64,000 nt of DNA from Saprospirales bacterium GYS_P2D (GTDB lineage Bacteria; Bacteroidota; Bacteroidia; Chitinophagales; Saprospiraceae): positions 113,440 to 177,439 of the forward strand of contig WUUP01000001.1 in the NCBI GenBank assembly GCA_009833045.1, given 5' to 3'. A program made the translations under genes and the position numbers. Shown here piece after piece: positions 52,577 to 62,500 of the stretch. Within the stretch, counting starts at the first letter, position 1, and each line of letters starts with the position of its first letter. The notes under the pieces are model-generated. The model was not told the DNA's origin. It was given only the letters and a program-made list of their open reading frames with translations, and did not search any database.

Positions 52577-55500
52577 TTAGTGATTTAACACTATCATTCG
52601 TTTTGTCTCTTTATACTGATCTGTCGTAATCGTGTAATAGTAGATGCCCGATCCTGCTAATCTATCTGCACTCACAGCGATGCTATGATTGCCGGCAGTG
52701 TAGCTACCTTTTGTCTGGTAGACGGTCTTGCCTGAGAGGTCGTGGACAGCGAGTTGTACTTCGCTGGCCTCACTGATTTGGAATACGATATTCGTCACAT
52801 CAGTGAATGGATTCGGACGGTTTTGCATGAGCTCAAAGCCTGCTATCTCCTCGCCTACTTTCGTAAGAGCGATATTGCTGGTCTCGAGAGCCTCATTATA
52901 GACCTCAGATGAGATCGTCGAACTGGCAATACTCATCAGCGGTGCATTCTTCACACTGCGGAATCGGATGCTCAGTGGCTCCACACTACTCGCATCTACC
53001 GCTGTAGCACTGTGCCAGCTGATACGTAGCTCTCCCTCATCAAATGTGTACTGCTCTGGAGTGATACCCCAGCCATCTACACCGACGAGCTCCATGCCTG
53101 CATCAGCAAAACTCAAGGCCAATTGTAATCCAACTACAGCGTCATCAAAGTCTGGTGTAAGTGTGTAAGTCGTGTATCCTTCGCTCTGCTCTATCTCATA
53201 GTGCATCGCCGCTGTAGACCGTGTACCAGCCAATACTGACGCCAGTGCACCAAAGGCATTGCCATTGACATCGCCGACCTTGAGTCCGATGAAGTCGAGG
53301 CCATCTACGTCATCGAGTACGTCGTAGACTTCTGCCATCGCAGGATAGTCCCACGGAGATGCGTTGCTATCAAAATTGTGATCTTTCTTGATGAATCTCC
53401 AACTATTGTCTAATGATGTAGTAGTACCTAATATCAATCGACGCAGTGATGCTAAGTCTGCTCCTGTGATGCTACGGCTACCGTTGACATCGGCAGCAAT
53501 GACACGGTAGGCAGACTCGAGTGGTAAGATACCGAGGATATGTCGCTGGATCAATACGAGATCCAATGTAGACACTCCCGATAGATCATATCCACTGAGT
53601 TCTGGAGTCACCATATAATCTTCCTGAGCCTTCAGGCCTTTGAGTTCATATTTTCCTTCAGCATCAGTGATGCTGGTTTCGTATTTATTTGTTGTTGGAT
53701 TGAATGCGCTTACCGCAATATTGGCTACACCCTGTAGATCTTCGTCAGTCACTACTCCATTGAGAGAGATAGCTGATGCGACTATATCTTCACAGGCTCC
53801 TTCATTATCAAATAGGTTGATATTGACGAAAGTCGAATTGAAATTGCCTCGCTCATCGATCACGAATACCTCTACAGAGCGTACACCTGAGATACCATTC
53901 TCGATATCAGCACAGGTGAATAGTCGTGTAGTATTAGTCGGATTAGAGCTAAATGCGAATGTCAAGCCCTCCTCTGACTGCGAACAACCCTGCGTACTCT
54001 TGAGATTGAGATCACTCGCTAATAATGATACCTGACCACTGGCCGGAATATTCACTGGATAAGATCCCACCATGATCGGCACTGGAGCTTTCTGAGATAC
54101 TACTTCAAAATTAGTGCTCGTGCTCACGATATTACCACATCTATCCTCAGCGAAGAATGTCACCGTATACGATCCCACTGGGAATACTCTTGTCATGGTA
54201 TTACCATTGCCAGTCACATCGTCTACACCATCTTCATTAATATCGATGCCGTATGTGTATGTGATCTCCTCGACATCGGTACAGTCATCTGTCGCATTGA
54301 CCGTGACGCTGACTTCATGGAGACAGTCATTATTGTCATCGATCGCCTCAAAGTCTGCTACCGTTTCGACGAAAGTCGGATCCTCATTGTCATATATCTT
54401 GATCGTCTGATCGTAGGTGGCCAGTATAGCACTGCTCAGATTACCCTGAGTGAACTTACACCAGTCCAATACTGTCCAGGTACGCTGGATCTTGAGGCAT
54501 GGCTCATCTTCGCCCTCGATCGGTACAAATGGTAAATCTTCATAAGTGATAGCGATCTGCTCGCAGTCCTCGCCAGTCACTGTCGGTGCACTGCCTGGGA
54601 TATCCTCAGGAGCATAGCCGGCATTACAATTGAATAATTCATATTCATCTCTTGATGGTGCGTTCACGGTAGGTGCTTCGAGGTTTTCGATAGTCACCTG
54701 CTGTAGGCATGATGCAGTAGCACCGTTAGCATCGGTGGCGGTCCATGTCACTACGAATGACGCAAAACCACATGATGACACTGAGAATGCTGGGATAGAC
54801 GGCTCTACCGTACCCTCTCCACAGACCCACTGTACTGTCGGCTCACCCTCTGCTCTGAGTAGTGCTTCCATATTGTCCACATCTACATCACAGTTGAATG
54901 TCACAGCATCTGGACACTGGATGATCGGACTGCGCTTGTCCTGTACGATGACGTCGATGATACAGTCACTACTATTGTCATAGGCATCATATACTCTGAG
55001 GAGGACACGGATAGGATTACTCGCTACATCCTCACAACAGAAGTGTACACTATTGCCCAATACTAAATCACTGGCAAAGCCGGTACAAGCGAAATCCATT
55101 CGACGGATCTCACGACGCACCACGCCACAGTTATCAAAACTATGATCATCAAGCGACGCTGCTGTCACCTCTGTCAGTCCAGAACTCGTGATCGCTACGA
55201 TGGTACTTTTCTCACAGACCGCATTAGGATCTACTGTATCCTCGATCGTATATACGCCACTGCGTCCTGAGCTGATATTGCCACAGCTATCCGTCACCTC
55301 AAATATCACCGTAAAGTCGATACCTATCGGAATATCTACGAGATCAAATGTCTCCATATCATTGACAAAGGCATCATATCTGAATCCGAATGGCTGACCC
55401 ATATCATCTACATACTGGTAGAAAGCTCTGAGCTGCTCCGGCTGGATGACTGAGCAATCTGTGATAATCGGATTGGGCACATCCTCGATCGTAGCTTCGC

Positions 55501-56551
55501 ACTCCTCTTTGCTATAGTCGATGCGATCCATCGGTATATCAAACTCTGAGAAATCTATGATCGCCGCTGAGGTGTCGATGATCTCGATCGTCTGGAATAC
55601 TGTCGTATCTCTATTGCGACATACGTCTAATATCCTCCAGCTACGACTGATCTTACGACCTGCTCCACAAATACCTGGAAACTCAATTTCCTGAGGTAAT
55701 ACCTCAAAGAATGGATCACATGATCTAAGCTCTGGCTTACCCAGCTTGTCCACAGATATATCTCCTACCTCTCTACAGTCGATGATCGTATCATTAGGAT
55801 ATTCAAAATCAGAGAAATCTGCTCTCAATAAATAGATCGTCTGCACTACTGTGCTATCGTTAGCATATTTTGACTTGTCCACTACTCTCCAAAATCGCTG
55901 TACAATCTCAAGCGTATCACTACAGGCGTCATCTGGAAAGAACTTAATATCTACAATACCTAAAGAATCCGGCTTCTCACAGCTCCCTTGATCAGAGAAT
56001 GTCACCTCCGTCACTAATGAATTTGGCTCCAGATTGAAGTCATACACATTACACTTGACAGCGGTGTCGAGCGGTGTGATCGTGAGATCTGGCTTGACCT
56101 TATCCTCTACGATGAGGTGTCCCCAGCAGTAGATGCCAGACTGAATACACTCTACCTCTACCGTGAGCTTTTCACAGTCATAGTCTTCTCTGAGCGTATC
56201 AGACATGATACGATTGCCCTCTGGATCATAGATACGGAGTTCATATTGTTCATCTGGCACATTATCCGCTCCCTCAAGGATCATATCTATGGTCACTATA
56301 GCCTGACAGTTTTCGTCGAGAGGGATAGTCACCAAGTTATTACACGCCATAGATGCTCTATCACAAAACTGTGCGCTAAGTGAGCTACTCGTCCCGAGAG
56401 ACAGGAGTAGGAGCATCACGAGTGTAGACCATCGGTTGATACGGTTCGCTGGATCGGTTGCTTGAGATCTCATCGATTTCTGGTTTTTATGGTATTGATC
56501 TATTGTCATTTTATTATGCTGGCTCATAGTCTTGATTCTTGGTTTTTTCAT
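52577..56551 (-). CDS. Giant exported protein with dockerin, cohesin-like and T9SS sorting domains
   Basis: 1,324 residues. A long charged leader precedes the signal segment (about 40-60, LVMLLLLSLGTSSSLSAQ). An N-terminal Cys module (about 62-155, with GIYCWGHLIVEDK) is followed by repeated HYR/Ig-like domains rich in Cys pairs (about 160-930) and a carboxypeptidase-regulatory-like domain (about 940-985). Then come a type I dockerin (about 985-1060, LIQRHILG and LRRLILG), a cohesin-like beta domain (about 1100-1235) and a T9SS type A sorting domain (1245-1324, NRPNPFTDVTNIVF, ending MIVLNH). It is probably a surface or extracellular structural protein. It starts two bases after the stop of its larger paralog. 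Confidence 0.9.
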   Translation of the reverse strand: MKKPRIKTMSQHNKMTIDQYHKNQKSMRSQATDPANRINRWSTLVMLLLLSLGTSSSLSAQFCDRASMACNNLVTIPLDENCQAIVTIDMILEGADNVPDEQYELRIYDPEGNRIMSDTLREDYDCEKLTVEVECIQSGIYCWGHLIVEDKVKPDLTITPLDTAVKCNVYDFNLEPNSLVTEVTFSDQGSCEKPDSLGIVDIKFFPDDACSDTLEIVQRFWRVVDKSKYANDSTVVQTIYLLRADFSDFEYPNDTIIDCREVGDISVDKLGKPELRSCDPFFEVLPQEIEFPGICGAGRKISRSWRILDVCRNRDTTVFQTIEIIDTSAAIIDFSEFDIPMDRIDYSKEECEATIEDVPNPIITDCSVIQPEQLRAFYQYVDDMGQPFGFRYDAFVNDMETFDLVDIPIGIDFTVIFEVTDSCGNISSGRSGVYTIEDTVDPNAVCEKSTIVAITSSGLTEVTAASLDDHSFDNCGVVRREIRRMDFACTGFASDLVLGNSVHFCCEDVASNPIRVLLRVYDAYDNSSDCIIDVIVQDKRSPIIQCPDAVTFNCDVDVDNMEALLRAEGEPTVQWVCGEGTVEPSIPAFSVSSCGFASFVVTWTATDANGATASCLQQVTIENLEAPTVNAPSRDEYELFNCNAGYAPEDIPGSAPTVTGEDCEQIAITYEDLPFVPIEGEDEPCLKIQRTWTVLDWCKFTQGNLSSAILATYDQTIKIYDNEDPTFVETVADFEAIDDNNDCLHEVSVTVNATDDCTDVEEITYTYGIDINEDGVDDVTGNGNTMTRVFPVGSYTVTFFAEDRCGNIVSTSTNFEVVSQKAPVPIMVGSYPVNIPASGQVSLLASDLNLKSTQGCSQSEEGLTFAFSSNPTNTTRLFTCADIENGISGVRSVEVFVIDERGNFNSTFVNINLFDNEGACEDIVASAISLNGVVTDEDLQGVANIAVSAFNPTTNKYETSITDAEGKYELKGLKAQEDYMVTPELSGYDLSGVSTLDLVLIQRHILGILPLESAYRVIAADVNGSRSITGADLASLRRLILGTTTSLDNSWRFIKKDHNFDSNASPWDYPAMAEVYDVLDDVDGLDFIGLKVGDVNGNAFGALASVLAGTRSTAAMHYEIEQSEGYTTYTLTPDFDDAVVGLQLALSFADAGMELVGVDGWGITPEQYTFDEGELRISWHSATAVDASSVEPLSIRFRSVKNAPLMSIASSTISSEVYNEALETSNIALTKVGEEIAGFELMQNRPNPFTDVTNIVFQISEASEVQLAVHDLSGKTVYQTKGSYTAGNHSIAVSADRLAGSGIYYYTITTDQYKETKRMIVLNH

Positions 56552-56553
56552 GA

Positions 56554-59500
56554 TTAATCTATGGCCATCATTTTCTTACGTACTATTTCTGTGCCAGAAT
56601 TCATCTCGTAGATGTATACTCCGGCTCCTTCGAGGTAGTCTGAGCTGATGGTCACTTTATTCCATCCTGTCTCAAAGTATCTCGTCTCTGTATGTAGCTG
56701 CCGTCCTGCGAGGTCAAATACGCTCAGCTGAACGTCACCTGCTGCAGGTGTGTAGAAGCTCACCTCCGTAGATCCGATGAATGGATTCGGAGAGTTTTGC
56801 ATCATCTCGAATGCTGCTGCGATCGGTAGCTCCTCTGCCTGAGATAGCTGTATCGCTGTCGCCTCGATCTCATCACCTGCGAGTGTATAGAGCTCAGCAT
56901 CGACTGTCTCTGTCACGCTCATCCACTCTGTATCCTGCATATCTGCTGGCACACTCACGATGAGCTCGATCATACTCTGATCAGCTACTGTCACTCCCTC
57001 TGGAGCTGTCCAGCTGATCACGATCTCTCTACCATCCTCGCTGATCGCATAGTCAGAATCACTGATCGCTACTGCATCTGATCGTAGTCCGAGGATACGT
57101 GCTCCTGCAGCCACCTCGATGCTCGCCTGGAGTCCAGCCACCTGCTGTACTGGCGCCTCGATAGCCACTGTAGCCACCCCTTCTGCGTAAGCTATACTAT
57201 GATCTAATGCTGTGATCGATCTCGCTCCTGCTAATACTGCACTCTCGAGATATACATTCTCATTGACATCTCCCATCTTGACTCCTACGAAGTCAAGCTG
57301 CTTGAGATCCTCATCGAGATCAGCGATGATCAGCGACTGAGCATATGGGAATGGCTCGAAAGCATTATCAAAAGTCTGACTCGCATCTACGAATGTCCAT
57401 GAGCGCCCTATAGGTAGATCATCTGCCGTACCGAGGATCAGTCTACGGAGGCTCACTAAGTCACCACCAGAGATATGATCTGATCCATCTACATCCGCAG
57501 CGATGAGCTTGTACTCACTCTCGAGTAGTCTCAGTCCGAGGATGTGACGCTGTATCAATAAGAGATCCAGAGTCGTCACACCATTGAGATAGTCATCCTC
57601 ACGAGAGGCTGAGATCTCATAGCTATCATACATCGGGATATCTTCAAAATTGTATGTTCCTTCGATCTTAGTCACTTGACTTGACATCGATACATCGTTA
57701 GCTTTCTTGAGCTCGAGGACCACATTGTCTATCGTGTAGTCGAGCTCTGTCGCTACCTCACCTGCGAGGAATGCCGTCGCTACTTCATTACCGCAGACAT
57801 TGCCCAGACCATTGAGCGTCAGTGTGACATCACACTCAGCGAAATTGCCCGCCTCATCGACAGCCACGATAGTCACTGGTATCTCACGTGATACTGCTCC
57901 GAGGAGATCCTCACATGTATAGATACGTGCTGATGCGCCACCAATACTCTCAAAGTGGAACTCTATATCTGCTACATCAGTACATCCTCCATCTGTCGTC
58001 GCTCCTGCGAAGTCAGCCGCATTGATCTGCGCTTGGCCTTCTGCAGTGAGATTGATCTCGAGATCAGTACATGCCATAGCTGGTGCTACACCATCCACTA
58101 CTGTGAGCGTCTGTACTACTGTATCAGCATTGCCACATGGATCGGACACTGTCCAAGTCACCTCGTAGCCTCCTACATTCAGATTAAGATTAAACGAGCT
58201 ACCGATACCTGCAGATACCTGCGTCGCACCCTGCTCTATCACATAGGTCCAGTCGAGATCCTCAGGGTCGTGACAGTCATCTGCCTCTACCTCAAGTGAT
58301 ACGAATGCGCTACATGAGTTTGCATTAGTCGTGCTGCGAGTCTCTATCTCATTGTACTGGATCTCAGGATCTGTAGTATCTGATAGTTTGAATGTCTGTA
58401 CATACTCCCAGACGCCATTGCCCTGATCATCCATCTGACACCAGTCGATGAGCGTCCATGTACGGAGTACCTTAGCACAGTAGCCTTCGACATTGTAGAA
58501 TACTAAGTCCTCATACTGTATATCTGCCTGACTACATGGGTAGTCTGCTGCATCAAATGCTGGTAAGTACTGTACTGGTAAGAAGTCTTCAGCTATATTG
58601 CCACCTGGACATCCCTCCCCTTCAAAATCCTGTGGCCAGAAGCCTGGGATATTATTCGGATTGATGATCTGCGATGGATCGCCTACTGTGATCACCTGCT
58701 GGTGAGTGAAGACATTCCCATCATTGTCAGTAGCTCTGAAGTTTCTTAATATCTGCCCGATACCACAGCCATTGAGGCCTGAAGTATCTACGCTATATTC
58801 TGGCACGAGTGGAATACCACAGTTAGTCAAGAATCTGACCGTCTTATCTCCGTCAAACTCTATGAACTCTGAGTAGTCCTCGTCACAGTCGATCTGGAAG
58901 TCGTCGATCACGACTACTACTGTATCGATGATACCATTGTCACGGACTTCGACTGCTGACATACATGTGTTAGTACGTCCAAACATATCTGTCACCGTCA
59001 TCTGTACCATCACATCATTGCCGAGGAATGACTGCATCGCATCATCACACTCAAACTTCAATCGATTAGTACAGAGACTATCTACATGTAGGAAGTCGAT
59101 GCCACCGATCGTACGGAGTCTATTAGAGTAGTTAGTACCTTCTCTATTGACTGCCATGAGTGCTGCTTGGAATGCGCTATATTCTACTAAGTTATTATTG
59201 TCTGTATCGAGATCATCAAATATCTCGAGGTCGTCCATACGAGTGATACAGATCTCCACAGGACCACAGTTGTCATTTGACCCACGGTCAAATGCCTGCC
59301 AGCTGGCTAATCCCCATCCTTCGTCGTTCAGATTGACCGTCACCTCATCATCACATGCCGCATTAGGCTGGATATTATCATTAACCATCACTACACGAGA
59401 GGTCGTGTCAGAGCCCATATTGCCACACTGATCAGTAGCGATCACGTAGATAGTGATCAGCTCAAGTCCTGCCAGTACATTAGGATCTGAGATCGTCAGC

Positions 59501-62500
59501 TCAGTGAATGGACCATCATACGTCTCCTCAGCGATGACTTCACCAGTCACCTCACCTTCTGTCACTCTCACGTAGACCTCAGCGATATCTGAGCAGAAGT
59601 CTGGATCGCTGATGCGAATATCATTAGCGTCAAGCTCTATCACTCCAAAACAGAAATGATCCGTAGCCTGAGTAGTGATATCACTATCGTCAAGATTGAC
59701 ATCTGGACCTGTATTATCATCTACTGTGATCGTCTGACTCACTGTACGTACGACTCCTGTACACCAGTCTAAGATCGTCCATGTCTTAGTCGTCGTATAG
59801 GTATTAGGATTATCATTGCACAGTAGTGTAGTCACCTCACTGGATGTCCACTGTATGTTGAAACAGTACTCATCAAGATCAAACTGTGGATTAGCGAAGT
59901 CAATCACATTATCACCACACTCGAATGTAGTATCCTGAAGCTCAGCTGCAAACATATTCAAGAATGTATCTATGTGTAGTCTCTCGATATTGATCGTATC
60001 TACACATGTCTTGCTGAGTGGCTCATCAGAGTAGCTGCTCGTCCATGTATGTTCGAGTGTCCATGTACGATATACGATCGTACCAAAGTCACCCACACAT
60101 ATCTCTTTTTCTATATTGTCTTGGTATGTCAAGATGACATCACCACACTGCTCGAAGTTTCTCACTACGTAGCTATTCGCCTGTCCAGGGATGGTATTTA
60201 CCGTCACACCTGTGAGGCTATCCGGGATCGGGAATCCATCGATGCGATCCGCAAAATCCAATAGTCTCGGATCAAGACTGTCAGAACAGCCGATCGTATC
60301 CTGACCACATGTGAGGTCTGGGATATTCTTGTCCTCAAGTGTCACAAATCCCCAACAGATCTGGCCAGAGCACTCATGCTCTACCTCTACCTGTATACGC
60401 TTGCCGATCATAGATGCATCTACGATACCTTGATCAGATATCATCAGTCCTGTCTCAGGATCTTTCACCGTGATCTCAAACTGTTCTCTCGGCACATCGT
60501 AGCTCTCCCAATCCTCTAAGATCATATCTGGCGTCAATATCAACTCACATGAGTGAGGTAATGTGATATTCAGATCATTATTACATATCATCGTGAATGC
60601 ATCCGACGTAGGGATGATGATGATATCTACTGACTCAGAGAATGCACAACCTCCTATAGTAGTACCTGTAGCTGTGATACGGTAGTCCGTACGGTCTCTA
60701 TCGAGGTGTCCTGGGTGATTCCATCGAGTGATAGTCAGTGTATTACCATTGAGACCATTATGATCTGGCTGAGGGAATGGATCCGTAGTACCATCGATCT
60801 CTCCTAATGCCTCGATCGTCCAAGTGATAGATGTCACTATATTATTAGGAATATTGAGCATGTATACATCTGGCTCGATCGGATACTGAGGCCTACCCTC
60901 TTGGTAGCAAGTATTGAGATCTCCGATGATCTCTACATCCTCTATCGGATATACTGTGACTGTCGTAGACTCATTGATCAGACATCCTGTAGATGTATAT
61001 GCGATCACCTCTACATCATATATCCCGTCTGCTGGCCAATCCGTGATCATACCTGCAGCATCGAGCTGAGTCAACATCGGATTGCCGTCTTGACGAATCG
61101 TATCTAAGTAGTTATCACTTGATACTACCCACCATACACTATCTAATCCTACCACCGCAGATGAGTCCGCTTCATTCACTATGGTGAAAGCAATATCTGC
61201 ATCTTGGCATACTTCTGTATCGGCGAGGATGATATGGTCATCCGTATTGATCACAATAGGTAGTGTATCCAATACTGCACAGCCATCATCCGTACGTCCT
61301 GAGAAGTATAATGTATCTCTGACTATGTCAAAGAGTCCCTGTCTATTCCAATTGATAATGATGCTATCCGCTTCAGTCGCACCACTGATCTGTGCCGTCT
61401 GACCTGATGCCAATGTCCACATCGTACTATCTGATACTAAGTCATCTATCATAGATGAGTCCAGATTAGCTATGCGATAGATACCTTGAGAGCCATTGCA
61501 GATCGTATCAGGTCCTAATAACTGGAACTCATCACCTCTGACGATCACCTCAAATATCGCATCTACATCACAGTCACAGAGCGTATTAGCGTTCGCTACG
61601 AGCTCGTAGACACCCACACTATCAAACTTAACACTCACAGAATCTCCATATGTACCAAACTGACTGAATGCACTGACTAATGAATGCATACCTGAGTTAA
61701 TCTCCATTCCACTTCCAGTCAGAGCCATTGGCGCTCCACCGTTGTATGTGAAGCTCCATACTACTGATGTATCAGCATTAGCGAAAGAATCAACAGGCAT
61801 CATATCCCATCCTTGTAGGAAGGCATAGCCCATCGTATCACCCAGACAGATCTGCGGATCGCCTGTGATGACATAGTTTGTATCTTTTACTGTGAGAATC
61901 AGCTCCTCACTAATTTCACAATCATCTACCGTAAATCCTCTCGCTCTAAGGGCAAAGGTACCTGCATGAGGGAAGTTAGCATAGGTAGCTAAAAGACTTC
62001 CTGAGCTCGTGAGTGGCAAAGGATTAGTGACTGACGAGTCACCCTCGATATCGTATAAGTCAAAGACAAATGGGAAGCTATAATCTACATTCATTGAATC
62101 CACATTCAATGCAAATACTACAGAATCACCTGGTAAACATATGGTATCCATAGCCGGAGTCTCTGCATAGGCAGAATCCATAGTACCATTGATCACAAAA
62201 TTGATCATGTCTGTGACAATCACCTCTTTAGTAGCTATCTGAGGATCACACTGCGATCCAGCTATCGTAGCTGTAAGTGACACATAGAAAGTATCTGCCG
62301 TATTAGGGAATGTCACATCCAATGAATCACCATTAGAAGTCCAGAATGTAGGTGAAAGCTGTACCCCACTCGCATAGCGTACATCCCACATAGGTGTACC
62401 TGAGAATACTGAGTCTGGAAGATTGACAGAGAAAGTAGTATCTCTCGTACCTGCACAGAGCATATCAGGACCTGTAATTTCTAAGTCTCTTCTACCAATA